A stretch of DNA of 64,000 bases, taken from NCBI GenBank assembly GCA_930367205.1, contig OV884015.1, positions 75,531,341 through 75,595,340 of the forward strand, given 5' to 3'. The notes under the pieces were generated by a model, which did no database searches, had not been told where the DNA came from, and was given only the letters and a program-made list of their open reading frames with translations. Shown here one piece after another: positions 1 to 11,300 of the stretch. The position numbers were made by a program, and so were the translations under genes. This stretch comes from Acanthosoma haemorrhoidale (lineage: Eukaryota > Arthropoda > Insecta > Hemiptera > Acanthosomatidae). How positions within the stretch are numbered: the first letter of the stretch is position 1; each line of letters starts with the position of its first letter.

Positions 1-1191
1 AACCAAAATCAAGGTGTCGAAGTATAAGTTCAGTGCGCCACCCATGGCTTAAATTTCCCCAAGCCCTTCGACGCGACGAACTAGTAACAACCTCTGTCAC
101 TCTTGGCTCTTCTTGGAATTCTTGCACCAAAGATTTAATTTACTCCAATATAGAAAGTGTTGAAAATACGTTTACCCAATCGATAAGAAGTAAAGTCCAC
201 TACGATTTTAATACTCTTAATACATAAGACATTGACATACGTACATGACGTGATATACATAAGACTAAATAAGACATTGTTTCTAAACGAGGCATCAAAA
301 TGGGTTATTAAACAGGATACAAGATGTAAAAAGTAATAGAGTCGGAGTTACAAAGCGAAAATGTTACACTGCAGAACTGGAAGATAATGGCGAATGTGAA
401 GCCTCAAAAGCCTGCGGGGATGAAAGGGGCTTAATGAGGATCTTTTGTGGCACCTGTCCTGTCCGGGCTCTCACAATGGCCACCGACTGCACACTGGCCT
501 TCCAACTGGGCACATCTCAAATTACTTTCGACCTTGGAAGGTTTGAATTATTTGCGAACTGCACCCACGGCGTATTGCCAATGGATGGAAAAAATAATGT
601 TATGGTCGCGAATCAGTTTTGCCATACACACAAAAATTCACCCTGATACATTGAAGAATTTAATAGCAAAACAACTTTTCAATTAATTAATGGCACTTGT
701 TTTTATAGAAATAACAGTATTTTTTATATTTCATGTTCGTTGAGTGGGCAAGCAAAGACCAGAATCAACAGATAGAAACAAGAGTAAACACATAATGGTT
801 TCTGGTGTTGTAACGAAACTTTCAAAGCGCCAAAAATAATAACGCAAGAAACCCACTCGTGGGAGTTGTCTCCGTGCTTAGGCAGAGTTGGGTTTGAAAA
901 AAACCCTATTGAGCACATGCAACGCCCTACAAAAATAAAGACAAAAAGGTTTTTAAAAGAATTCCACAACCCCTTCAAGATATAAGGGACGCCCTTCAAA
1001 ACGTTTCCGGCCAAATCACACAAAGTTATATTGCTGTAAACCGCATTCCAAGGAGATGCAGGACAGTCAGTGGCCACCAACTAAGGACAGGAACACTTCA
1101 CCGCCCATTGAAAAATTACTTATTACATTTTATTACAACAATAAACAACCTATTTTTTTCCCCCTAATATAATGTACATTTATCATGAAAG
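1..1191. other. Left flank, no gene recognised
   Basis: AT-rich sequence upstream of the gypsy element. Short open frames occur on both strands (434-646, and 724-1080 on the minus strand), but they show no recognisable domain, no splice context and no codon signal. A moderately GC-richer patch lies at 410-560. I see no supported gene. Confidence 0.5.
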
Positions 1192-1196
1192 TAGCC

Positions 1197-1858
1197 TGTC
1201 GGGGCGTCACTAGGGGAGTGCCTGATCACTCTAGCCCTGGTGACAAGTGCGGATCGATGTAGTTTATAACATGTACCATTGTTACATGTCGGCATTTTTA
1301 TATCTGACTCCATTTATTGATAGGAATGTGTCCCGACAAGACACTATGTTCAAAAGAAAAAGGTAGAGAGGTAGCATAAATGATAATACCGGTTCAGAGT
1401 TCACACGGGGCACGGCGGCGTAGCAGACTGAGGGCGGCAGGTGGTCGGAAGACTCGGCAGACAGCGTGACGACCCATAGGACAGCAGGGAGAGAGAGTAG
1501 GGTTCTCTCCTTATTCCCTCACCTTTTTATATCATCTCCCCTCCCTCGCGAGAGGTGCAGTTGCTGACAGGGGCATGTTTTATGATACGTGTTGACCACT
1601 TTGCTGTATGGCCGTTGGGATAAAAAGGGTGTGTTTATGGCAGGAAGGTGGCCAATTCGTGTAGGTTTATAGCCGTGCTCTTTGAGTTGCTGTCTACGAC
1701 TTCCGACCTCTCTATGATTTATTACCGTCTGTCGGTGTTCGTACTACGTGCCGCGACCCTGATTTATTCCAAAGAAGCTTACAAGATTTACATTATATTA
1801 TCATACATTATGAACCAGAGTGTAGGGTAATTTACATATATAGTTAGCGGTCGCTATA
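1197..1858 (-). repeat. 3' LTR of the gypsy element
   Basis: This 662-bp LTR lies at a constant offset of 5168 bp from its partner, so there are no indels between them. On the plus strand it begins TGTCGGGGCG and ends GCTATA, so in element orientation it starts TATAGC and ends CCGACA, an atypical TA..CA rather than TG..CA. A 60-codon open frame inside it also appears in the other LTR simply because the sequences are duplicated. Confidence 0.95.
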
Positions 1859-1871
1859 GAGCTCCCCCAAA
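1859..1871 (-). other. Polypurine tract
   Basis: Read on the minus strand this is TTTGGGGGAGCTC, lying directly before the 3' LTR. That is where the plus-strand primer of reverse transcription is expected. Confidence 0.75.
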
Positions 1872-2408
1872 TTGCCCTACACTCGGTAATTATTGACAGT
1901 TTTTTTTTTTTTTTTTACATTGCTTACATTACATAATACGTACATGATACAAACAGATTTTTATCAATTTTTCTTAAATGCTTACACGTGTGTGTATATT
2001 GGAAATTATTTGTCGAACAATTATTACTAATAAACAATTAAATATATGTTATACTACAAAAAAAAAACAATTATCTTTCACATGGGTGACAATAAAAGAA
2101 TTCATATTTTACTTGATTAAGTACCAAGTTAGCTCATTACAGTGTAACAATTACAAATAGTTAAAAGTATTAAGATACACATATTTACGTACACATTCGA
2201 CTGACATAATTTTACTCTATTGATCGCTGTTAACATTTACGACGAGAAAAACAAAAAAAAAAACATATGATATAAATTGAGTTACAGGAGCCAGTGCGAA
2301 CTTTCGGTCCTAATAAAAATTATTATAGCGTATCTTTCGAAACAACCTACAACAGAGAGAAAAAAAAAATATTATTAATTATATTTTATCAGTGAGTTCA
2401 TTTTATAT
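1872..2408 (-). other. 3' untranslated stretch of the gypsy element
   Basis: About 540 bp lie between the gag-pol stop and the polypurine tract. The stretch is strongly AT-rich, with long A and T runs (for example 1901-1916 and 2252-2264), and carries no env-like open frame. The element is therefore a retrotransposon without an envelope gene. Confidence 0.7.
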
Positions 2409-5400
2409 TTACCGTCGTGCTACCGCACTCCTTGTGCAGAGGTATGGTGGTGGAGGGTTTCCTAATTCCTCTGGTTCACCCGGTGGAGGTAAACTTTCGG
2501 CTGTGTCTAGCAAATAGGCTGGCTTTACACGGTCTAGGGAGATGCGAGTCTCTTTATTATCTGCCCTTATGACCAAGGTTTTATTTTTCCTGCTGACTAC
2601 GAGGTGCGGGCCAGTATAAGCCGGTTCTAGGCTACGCCGGTGTTCTTGTCGAACGAAAACGTGAGTGCAGTTGTTGAGGTCCTTGCTGACGAACGTCTTC
2701 CTCGTGTCTTTCCGGTGTTGAGTGATGTCGCGTCGGACGTCAAGATCTACTCGTGTTGGCGTAAAGTATTCTCCAGGAAGCCGTAAGGGTTTTTGGTATG
2801 TTCGCTCGGCGACACTGCACCCTAGGTCCTCTTTGATTACACTTCGTAGGCCGAGCAGGACTGCTGGCAGGCTTCGCGTCCATTGACGGTGTTGTGAATG
2901 GGCGGTTAGTGCGGCTTTAAGCGAGCGGTGCCATCGTTCAATTCGGCCGTTTGACTGTGGATGGTAGGCGGTAGTCCGTATTCTCTCGACACCCAGGAGG
3001 CGAGTTAGCCTCGTGAACAGGTCTGATTCAAACTGGCGGCCTTGGTCAGTCGTTATTCGCATAGGTGTGCCGAACCTGGCGACCCAGCCACTAAAGAAGG
3101 CGTCGGCTACGGTGGTAGCTTCCATGTTGCCAAGTGGGATTGCTTCCGGCCATCCCGTGGCTCGGTCAATCATGGTGAGGATGTATCGCTTCCCCTCTGA
3201 CGTTGGCAGTGGTCCTACGAGATCGATATGCACGTGCTCGAACTTTCCCGCGTCCGCGAATCGCCCTGGAGGGGTGATGGTGTGACGGTGTATTTTTGAG
3301 GTCTGGCATGCTATACAACATCGCGCCCATCGAGCCACGTCAGCGTTCATACCCGGCCAAAAAAACCTCTGGCTCATCATCTTCCGACTTGCTCTTACTC
3401 CTGGGTGGCTTAGGCTGTGCAGCTGGTCGAAGGTGGATCTTCGAAAACCCGAAGGCAAGTACGGCCTTGGCTCCCCCAGTGAGGTCTCGCAAATGAGAGA
3501 AATGTCGCTGCCGGGGATGTTAACGGGCTCTAGCCTGCATGTGGTGTTCTGTTCCCTGAAGAGTGTTAATTCGTGATCTTCTACTTGAGCCGTGTGTAAT
3601 TTTTGAAAATTTTCAGGTACGCAGACGGCTTCTATTCGCGAGAGGGCATCCGCCACGACGTTGTCCTCACCCTTACAATAGCGTATTTCTGTCGTGAATT
3701 GAGCTATGTAATTTAAGTATCGCATGCGTCGTGGCCAGGAAGTGTCACTTTGTTGGGCCATGGCGTGTGTGAGCGGCTTGTGGTCTGTATAAATGATTAC
3801 TTCCCGCGCTTCGAGATGCTGTCGAAAATATTTGACTGCTTCGTAGATAGCTAACAGCTCTCTATCGAAGGTGCTGTATTTCGACTGAGCAGTGTTGAAA
3901 GCGCGGCTGAAGAAACCGATGGGCCTTAGAGCACCTCCCTCCGTCTGTTGTAGTGCCGCACCCATAGCTGTGTCGCTGGCGTCAGCGGCTAGGATGAGCT
4001 GCCCGTCTGTTGATGGATGAGCAAGATGGGCGGCGTTTGCCAGAGTCCTGCGGGTTTCCTCGAAGGCGCTAGCAGCTTCTTCGGTCCAGTCGATTATGGT
4101 ACGGTCATTTTTCTTGGCCCCTTGTAGGTAGGCGTTAAGTACCCTCTGGTGTTCCGCTGCGTTAGGTAAGCACCGGCGATAAAAGTTGATCATACCGAGA
4201 AAACGTCTGAGGTCTCGTATCGTAGTTGGTCGGGGGTAGTCTAAGATCACCTGTACTTTAGCTGGCGATGGAACGATGCCCTGGGGTGAGACGTGGTACC
4301 CTAGGAATCCGACCTCGGGCTGTCCTAGCACGCATTTCGCGATGTTAAGGGTTAGACTATGAGCCGCCAGACGACCGAAGACTGTTTCCAGGTGACGCTG
4401 GTGTTCCTCTTCGTTGGCCGAAGCGATTAGTATGTCATCGAGGTATACGAACACAAATTGTAGATCTCTAAAAATGTTGTCCATATACCTCTGGAACGAC
4501 TGGGCAGCGTTGCGAAGTCCGAACGTCATTCGGAGGAATTCAAAAAGTCCGAAGGGTGTGATAATAGCCGTCTTGGGGATGTCCTGAGGGTTTACCGGAA
4601 TGTGATGGTAAGCCCTTTTGATGTCAAGTGTTGAAAATATGGTAGTGCCAAACAACTGGTTGTTAAAGTCTGAAATATTGGGTACACCATAACGGTCTGG
4701 GATGGTTTTATTGTTCAGTTGTCGGTAGTCTCCGCAGGGGCGTATTGTTCCGTCCTTTTTCGTAACAATGTGAAGGGGGCTGGCCCACGGGCTGTTGGAT
4801 GGCCGACAAATTCCTTCGTCCATCATTCGCCGGAATTCTTCCTTGGCGGCCTGATATTTTGCTGGCGCTAATCGACGAGCCTTGCTGCATACGGGCGGTC
4901 CTCGAGTGTCTATGTAGTGCTCTACCTTTGTCGGCGGAATTGAGCCCATAGGTTGTTGTGGTCGTGTTAGCTGAGGGTAGCGCCGTAAGAGGCCGGCGTA
5001 TTTGTTGCCGGGTGGTATGTTTGATATCACGGAGAGCGGAGCGACGTGTGTTCTTCCCGTGGTACGACGACCGGTAATGCCATCTATCAGCTGGCGGCTC
5101 TGAAGATCTACCAGTAGGTGGTAATGAGCCAGGAAGTCGGCACCTAGAATTGGCTGCTGGACTTCTGCCATAATGAAGTTCCATTTAAAAATTCGCTGCA
5201 GGCCTAGATCGAGGTTCCTGTTGACTTCTCCATACGTTGGAATGCAGCTGCCGTTAGCGGCGTAGAGCTGGTAGTCGGAAGATCTAGCCTTTTTTACCTT
5301 GGGTGGTGGAAGTACGGAGATAGCTGCTCCCGTATCTATCAAATAATGCTGCCGAGTGCGGACGTCTGTCACGAATAGGCGGCGAAAGGTTAGGCCTGCC

Positions 5401-6254
5401 ATGGGTACCGCTTTGACCGTGGCGACTTTTAGTTTCCTCGTCGGTGTGGTAGCGTCATCAACCCACCTACAGGGCCTGCGACATCGATATGCTTCCTTAC
5501 CAAATCTGTCGTGGTATAAGCATAAGCCCTTATTACTAGATCCGGTAGTTGGTTTCGGTCGCTGGTATCGCCGCGCGGACCCGTTTTCTTCTCGTCTGTT
5601 CATGGAATTGGCCAGCACAGTTACTTGTTGGGTGAGCTGTGCGATGGCTGTCTGGCAGTCACAGCTGGAGCGTGGCAGGCTGACCTCGTCGTGAGTTGAT
5701 GCGGGCTGGACTGCGTGTATCGCGGTTGTTGAACTTAAGTCCATGATTTTGTCCGCGATTAACGTCAGTTTCGATAATTTCGCCTCGTAGTGCGATGCCA
5801 GTATTTCGCGGACCCTGTCTGGCAAGGCGCGAAGCCAGAGGGTGCGAATGACGTCCTCAAAGGTCGTGGGTCCTGCCAGTGCTTGCATTTGCCGCAGGAG
5901 ATGTGAAGGTTTCTGGTCTCCGAGGTGTGTCTCTTCCAATAACCGGATCAGTCGTCTGTAGTGGCTCTGGCTGTATGTTTCGATAAGCCGAGCCTTTAAG
6001 TCTTCGTAGGGGCTATCGCTTGGAGAATACGCTAGGTCTGCGACCTGTGTTAGTACCCTGAACGGAAGCTGAGCGTAAATGTGCTCCGATTTGGCCTTAG
6101 GCGAAGAGATCCGGCTCGTTAAAAAAATATTTTCGACCTGCAGGAACCACAGTCTTGGGTCTTCTTCATGAAATTCCGGCAGTTTGCACGTCCGAGAAAT
6201 GGCGTGTACGGTCGCACAGCATGATTCGTCGGACGGAGCTGGTGAGTTGGCCAT
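2409..6254 (-). CDS. Gag-Pol polyprotein of CsRn1-like Ty3/gypsy element
   Basis: A single uninterrupted frame of 1281 residues fuses Gag and Pol without frameshift. Approximate order is Gag 1-240, then a zinc motif C245-x2-H248-x9-C258-x3-C262 (CHCC instead of the usual CCHC). The aspartic protease has DTG at 307-309. The reverse transcriptase has YLDD at 604-607. RNase H has D758, E799 and D824. Integrase carries an HHCC finger (H946, H950, C980, C983) and a D,D35E core (D1011, D1070, E1106), and ends near residue 1250. The usual Gypsy Pol order is kept and no key residue is missing. The frame is GC-richer than its surroundings, as expected of a recent arrival. The start is the first ATG after the primer site, about 110 bp from the 5' LTR; an ATG slightly downstream cannot be excluded. 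The product would copy the element RNA to DNA in a cytoplasmic particle and integrate it in the nucleus. Confidence 0.96.
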   Translation of the reverse strand: MANSPAPSDESCCATVHAISRTCKLPEFHEEDPRLWFLQVENIFLTSRISSPKAKSEHIYAQLPFRVLTQVADLAYSPSDSPYEDLKARLIETYSQSHYRRLIRLLEETHLGDQKPSHLLRQMQALAGPTTFEDVIRTLWLRALPDRVREILASHYEAKLSKLTLIADKIMDLSSTTAIHAVQPASTHDEVSLPRSSCDCQTAIAQLTQQVTVLANSMNRREENGSARRYQRPKPTTGSSNKGLCLYHDRFGKEAYRCRRPCRWVDDATTPTRKLKVATVKAVPMAGLTFRRLFVTDVRTRQHYLIDTGAAISVLPPPKVKKARSSDYQLYAANGSCIPTYGEVNRNLDLGLQRIFKWNFIMAEVQQPILGADFLAHYHLLVDLQSRQLIDGITGRRTTGRTHVAPLSVISNIPPGNKYAGLLRRYPQLTRPQQPMGSIPPTKVEHYIDTRGPPVCSKARRLAPAKYQAAKEEFRRMMDEGICRPSNSPWASPLHIVTKKDGTIRPCGDYRQLNNKTIPDRYGVPNISDFNNQLFGTTIFSTLDIKRAYHHIPVNPQDIPKTAIITPFGLFEFLRMTFGLRNAAQSFQRYMDNIFRDLQFVFVYLDDILIASANEEEHQRHLETVFGRLAAHSLTLNIAKCVLGQPEVGFLGYHVSPQGIVPSPAKVQVILDYPRPTTIRDLRRFLGMINFYRRCLPNAAEHQRVLNAYLQGAKKNDRTIIDWTEEAASAFEETRRTLANAAHLAHPSTDGQLILAADASDTAMGAALQQTEGGALRPIGFFSRAFNTAQSKYSTFDRELLAIYEAVKYFRQHLEAREVIIYTDHKPLTHAMAQQSDTSWPRRMRYLNYIAQFTTEIRYCKGEDNVVADALSRIEAVCVPENFQKLHTAQVEDHELTLFREQNTTCRLEPVNIPGSDISLICETSLGEPRPYLPSGFRRSTFDQLHSLSHPGVRASRKMMSQRFFWPGMNADVARWARCCIACQTSKIHRHTITPPGRFADAGKFEHVHIDLVGPLPTSEGKRYILTMIDRATGWPEAIPLGNMEATTVADAFFSGWVARFGTPMRITTDQGRQFESDLFTRLTRLLGVERIRTTAYHPQSNGRIERWHRSLKAALTAHSQHRQWTRSLPAVLLGLRSVIKEDLGCSVAERTYQKPLRLPGEYFTPTRVDLDVRRDITQHRKDTRKTFVSKDLNNCTHVFVRQEHRRSLEPAYTGPHLVVSRKNKTLVIRADNKETRISLDRVKPAYLLDTAESLPPPGEPEELGNPPPPYLCTRSAVARR

Positions 6255-6344
6255 CGTAAGAAAAGGTTTCTTCTGAGATCACGGTGGTTTCTCGCGGCGG
6301 GTTCACCAGTTGTCGCGGTGGCTTGATCGCGTTGAGCTTCTCAT

Positions 6345-6362
6345 TCACGTCGAAGGTTACCA
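6345..6362 (-). other. Primer-binding site, tRNA-Trp-like
   Basis: On the minus strand, two bases after the 5' LTR, the sequence TGGTAACCTTCGACGTGA begins with the TGG that pairs with a tRNA CCA end. Its complement shares TCACGTCG and a terminal ACCA with the 3' end of animal tRNA-Trp, with one extra base and a few changes between them. CsRn1-group elements are known to use tRNA-Trp. The tRNA identity is inferred from memory of that sequence. Confidence 0.6.
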
Positions 6363-6364
6363 AT

Positions 6365-7026
6365 TGTCGGGGCGTCACTAGGGGAGTGCCTGATCACTCT
6401 AGCCCTGGTGACAAGTGCGGATCGATGTAGTTTATAACATGTACCATTGTTACATGTCGGCATTTTTATATCTGACTCCATTTATTGATAGGAATGTGTC
6501 CCGACAAGACACTATGTTCAAAAGAAAAAGGTAGAGAGGTAGCATAAATGATAATACCGGTTCAGAGTTCACACGGGGCACGGCGGCGTAGCAGACTGAG
6601 GGCGGCAGGTGGTCGGAAGACTCGGCAGACAGCGTGACGACCCATAGGACAGCAGGGAGAGAGAGTAGGGTTCTCTCCTTATTCCCTCACCTTTTTATAT
6701 CATCTCCCCTCCCTCGCGAGAGGTGCAGTTGCTGACAGGGGCATGTTTTATGATACGTGTTGACCACTTTGCTGTATGGCCGTTGGGATAAAAAGGGTGT
6801 GTTTATGGCAGGAAGGTGGCTAATTCGTGTAGGTTTATAGCCGTGCTCTTTGAGTTGCTGTCTACGACTTCCGACCTCTCTATGATTTATTACCGTCTGT
6901 CGGTGTTCGTACTACGTGCCGCGACCCTGATTTATTCCAAAGAAGCTTACAAGATTTACATTATATTATCATACATTATGAACCAGAGTGTAGGGTAATT
7001 TACATATATAGTTAGCGGTCGCTATA
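6365..7026 (-). repeat. 5' LTR of the gypsy element
   Basis: The right-hand copy of the 662-bp LTR acts as the promoter-bearing 5' LTR for the leftward gag-pol frame. It matches the other LTR except for T at 6821. It ends at 7026 and is followed by the TAGCC target duplication. Confidence 0.95.
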
Positions 7027-7031
7027 TAGCC

Positions 7032-7734
7032 GTTTTAGCCATGAATTGGACATTTTAAGGGACAGATATCCTGATTGCACCCTCATGAGTGTTAGTATTA
7101 GTGACAGTTCAAGCATTATCCACTTCGATATTTTATTTAGTACATTATCCATTCAAATTTATAGTTAAGATTAATATTTGATTAAAGGAGAATTCATTGA
7201 GACTCCGATTATAAAAATGTTAATCATTTATTCTCCCTACATAGTCAAACTAGAAGATAATAGTTTATAATGTGAAAATTCCAAATCATTTAAACCTTGA
7301 CAAATGATATTTGAGAGAATAATTTTTAAAAAAAAAAACCTTTTAAGTAATTCAAATAATTATTTGAAGAATAACACAATCCGCCATAGAAGGACAATAG
7401 ACACTTGTGGAAATGTATTGGCTTGGAAGGGATGAAATGTCAGATTTATTTATTTCTAGAGTTAGAATCCATCTCTTGTTTACAAATACTAACACAATGT
7501 GTAAGAAATTAATCTGTAGGCATTTTTATGCAATATCTTTCAGTTTATTATGAATTGTTCATGTGTTTGTGTAATTTTTTACTATTTAAAGCAATTATGA
7601 GCTATATTCTGAAATAAATTTAAACGTGGACATAACGGTTCCGACCCTTTCGAAACATCAATATGGCTTTAGGTGGTGGTACAGTGAATGAATGAACTGC
7701 ATATCGGCTCTTTATGTCTCAAGAATGAATATCG
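7032..7734. repeat. Right flank of the gypsy element, with an old dispersed repeat at 7390-7560
   Basis: AT-rich DNA with no gene. Its reverse complement at 7390-7560 resembles 48715-48905 (shared stretches such as AAACTGAAAGATAT, AAGAGATGGATTCT and GACATTTCATCCCTTCCA), so this is a dispersed repeat. Curiously both copies lie upstream of a mariner relic. Family not recognised. Confidence 0.45.
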
Positions 7735-8320
7735 CAGGAGGCTAGAAACAAAGCTCACTGATGTTGAACTAAAGGCTTTAGCAGAGGCCAATCCACCCCC
7801 CTAAACCCTTGAACCCCCTTAAACTCCTAACCCTTTAAAAACCCTTAAACATCAGGTATACTTCTGTTATACGACCTTCATGCTATTGTCAAAACAAAAT
7901 TAATGAACCAGAGGTCGCTATATGATTTGACTGGTCACCAGAAACTTTGCTGAAATGTTTGCGAGTTAACTTTAAAAAAAAAAGTACAAGATCTGAAAAT
8001 AGACATTTTACCACATCCACCATATTCACCTGATTTGTCGCCAAGTGACTACCATTTTTTCAGAGCGTTTCAGGCATTTTTAAAAAATAAAATATGCCAA
8101 AATGAGAAAGAATGAAAATTTTTATTTCTCGAATTTATTGATTCAAAAGCAAAAAGTTTCTTTGAACAAGGGATAAAAAAAACCTTGGGCTTGGGGAGAA
8201 ATGTATTGTTGTTAACGGAAGTTATTTTGAATAAAAAAATATAAAGTTTTTTTTTTCTTTTATTTACCTCATACTCCAGAAGTTGACACTTCAAATGTTC
8301 TAACCCTATATAATATAGGC
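7735..8320 (+). pseudogene. Internally deleted mariner transposase relic, copy 1
   Basis: Conceptual translation gives fragments of an N-terminal helix-turn-helix part (ETKL, ELKALAEAN) and then, after a large gap, a clear mariner C-terminus. At about 8008-8080 it reads LPHPPYSPDLSPSDYHFF, which carries the third acidic residue of the D,D34D triad. A degenerate FLFLEFIDSK / KSFFEQGIK tail follows at 8117-8170. The central transposase segment with the first two catalytic aspartates is missing, and frameshifts and stops are present. A family member is normally about 345 residues. The copy at 49765-50335 shares the same gap. No clear terminal inverted repeats were found. Confidence 0.75.
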
Positions 8321-8329
8321 ATAACATAT

Positions 8330-11300
8330 CACAGGGGGTTGTAAAGAAATCTCCACTTTTAGGCTCGATAATTAAAAAGTCAATTCAAAATTTAGTTCGG
8401 GATGTCTCCATTGTCTTTGATGTGATTCGACCCACTGTTGCGTGAAGACAAGCAAGGATGTTCAGAGCCAAACAGGTATAATTTAACTCACAACATTACA
8501 CAATCTTCTTGTTAATATCTTGAAAAGTGGAAATCCTGTGTGGCCAGATGAATGGAAACCAGGCCACACCACATCCTCCACCGGATGGCCAGAATGGCTT
8601 CCAAGGTTTTTCATTAATAGGTCATCAACAGCGGGCTTCCATTTTCATGTTTCTTCTGCTGCATCATGAGATCGCCATCCGGTACTGTCTTATCCAAACA
8701 TCAAAGATATTTACGACCCCATTACCCCGCGCACATCCAATCCTGGTAATGGGCTTACCGTGTTCTGTGGCAGCGCTGACAACGTATTATTTCCCTACCG
8801 AGGCGCCTCTAAGTAATTTTTCCAGAAGGAGCTGTTTAAAAGTGATCACTTAATTGCCAAGCCTAAGTGGCTTCTGCTTCCATTCAGGTGGTTAACGCTC
8901 GTCGGTTTCCCCGTGTTCATGTGTGTTCTAGGGTAGCGGTCAAATACAATCGAAAGTTTACGATTCGAAATATGCTGTTTGTGGATGAATAGGTAAAAAA
9001 AACAACAATCGGAAATTTGGGGGAAAAAAACGAAAGGTAAAAAAATCAGGCACGTTTCGTTAACGTACAACAAACCTAGTTTAAACAGAGCCGATACAAA
9101 TCTTTCCCTAATATAACGTAATTACTCCATCAAATGTTCCAAACTTTTTCTGAGGTTATCTTTTCATTTTCTAACTTTTATGAGTGTTAACATAGTCTGG
9201 ACATCCAAAAAAAGAACGATCTATCTCTCTCTCATCACTTATGAATATTTTCCATTTTAATTATAGCAACATCACTTACGAATTTCTCAAGTAGTCAGTA
9301 AAATTTAATTCATCTAGCTGATAGTTGGCCTCACGCTTTATTCGGTAAAAACAATATTTATTTTTTGTACAATGGTCATAGGTTGTGATCGCTGTTTAGC
9401 AGTGAACTAAACATTATTGTAATTTTTTGCAGATTTGTATGAATATGATATTGTGATTCCCCTCGTTTTAATTTTCAACCTTGTTTTTATACTTTTATAA
9501 TAGTATTTTATAATTGTGTTTTTATCTTCTAAATTTTAATTGATTTTTTTTCAAGTTCTATAATTGCCATAGCCTGAGGATCACTTTTAAGTTAAAGAAA
9601 AGCATATGAACATCGGTGCTATTTAAAATCTAAAATATTTATTTTAGTTAAAGTATAAATAATTATTCCCTGATCATGAGATGCAATTAAAAAGAATATG
9701 TAACCTGCTTATTTTTCTTTAACCGTAATGTAAAATATAAAGTATATAGATATATATGTTGCATATTTGTTTATTCACTGAAAATGTAATATTGGTTTTC
9801 TATTGGATATTAACAAATCAAAATGTATCTATTACAGAGTTGAGTTGTATTGTCGAGGAAGTCATGACGTGTCGATTGTACAAGTAGTGATGTCCATAAT
9901 GGACGGAACAAAAGACACTGAATACTGATAAGGATCCGAGAACTAATGGATATTATTATCCAATTGGAGAAAGATGACAAATGGGGCTATGTGGATGGAA
10001 TTTATTATCAGCTAATTCTATAAGAGAATATTGTAACATGATTGGAATGAATTTAACATTCCCTTTAATGTATTACATATCAGCATATTGTTTAGTAAGG
10101 TATCGAAATCGTTGAGTAAAAATGTCAGTATCGTGAATGTTACACTTTTCGTGTGTAGTTCGCAATAATTTGAATTACCTAAACTCATCAGATATAGCAG
10201 TAATTGTTACTTATAGGGCTAATAACTATGCTACAAGGCACACCAACTTAATGACCTTCGTGAACCATACGGTGGCAATTTGCAAAGCTTCGCCTGGAAG
10301 GTAAATTCACTACCCTTATGGAGTTTCAATACTAATACTTTTAAATCTTAGAAACGTTTTATTTTGCTGGTGTTTCCGGTATCTATAAATGAATGATGTA
10401 TAGGATTTCAGAAAATAGTCTAAATTTCGTAATAATAAGTTTTAAATAAATATAATATAAAAATATGTATGTTATTGCAGTTACATAATTTTAACACTGT
10501 TCTGTCCCTTAGGCATTACAGCAACGCATTAAATTCGAATAGAAAATATTATATTAATATCTCTATGAAATTTAACTAGATAGTACAAAAATAATATTAT
10601 AGTACACTTGATACATAATGAATTGCGCAACTATATGTTTGCTCATCCTATAATAATTTATCAAATTGTCTCGAAAACAAAAAAATTAATAAATATGACT
10701 TCTAGGACCACGAGTATGGTCATGGATATCTGTGAGTAATTTATTTAAGCGTCAAATCTACTAATGTTTTTTAATAACCTTTTGAAATAATGAAGAAAAT
10801 AAACTTGTTTACATCAATTTGTTTCATACTTAAGAATCCCTAACCTAAATACCACTAATATGAACTAACTAATTTACTAACTTGAAATATAAACTGGATT
10901 TAGATATTAAGCACTTTTCAAACTCGTGCAATCATTTTTTTATCCACAAATCATTTTCATCTATTTTTTTCGTTTTCTTATTTAAGATAAATTTTTGTTT
11001 GTTTATTATTATTACTATTGTTATTTAATGTAAATGTCTTCATCTTTATTAAATATGTATAACCTAATAGTAAAATGAAACGCTCCTTGTATATTATGTA
11101 ATCTCAGACATGTATATAATTTTAATTAGGGAACATGTAGCACAAATACCTAAGTGAGAGAGCTTTGGGTGGGGGGGGGGAGTAGAGTTGAAATAATACT
11201 ATTTCATAACTTTAACTATACAAATATTTAGGCTTATATTTAAAGAGATTTTGAGAAGCCGCATTCATCCCCACCCAATGTCTGTATGACAGGGAATATG

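Larger units (their letters stand above)
1192..7031 (-). mobile_element. Complete Ty3/gypsy LTR retrotransposon, CsRn1-like
   Basis: The element itself spans 1197-7026 (5830 bp) and is transcribed leftward. It is bounded by direct LTRs at 1197-1858 and 6365-7026 and by a 5-bp target duplication, TAGCC, at 1192-1196 and 7027-7031. A gag-pol frame, a primer-binding site and a polypurine tract lie inside in the right order. The two LTRs have identical length, and I found one difference (C at 1653 against T at 6821). Since LTRs are identical at insertion, the insertion is young. Clade assignment rests on the CHCC-type Gag zinc motif and the tRNA-Trp-like primer site, both known features of the CsRn1 group. 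All catalytic motifs are present, so the copy may be competent or only recently dead. Confidence 0.95.

Noticed and set aside
410..1110. Possible repeat shared by 440-560, 1000-1110 and 23740-23870 (CCTGTCC..AGTTGG..TGGCC)
   Set aside because: The shared stretch is only about 20-25 bases with gaps; too little to claim a family without alignment.
1648..1830. 60-codon frame duplicated at 6816-6998
   Set aside because: It lies within the LTRs and starts at GTG; its duplication is due to the LTR pair, not to gene conservation.
4708..5184. 158-codon minus-strand frame, and plus-strand frames at 3013-3496 and 5356-5694
   Set aside because: They are other-frame shadows of the GC-rich gag-pol gene with no domain of their own.
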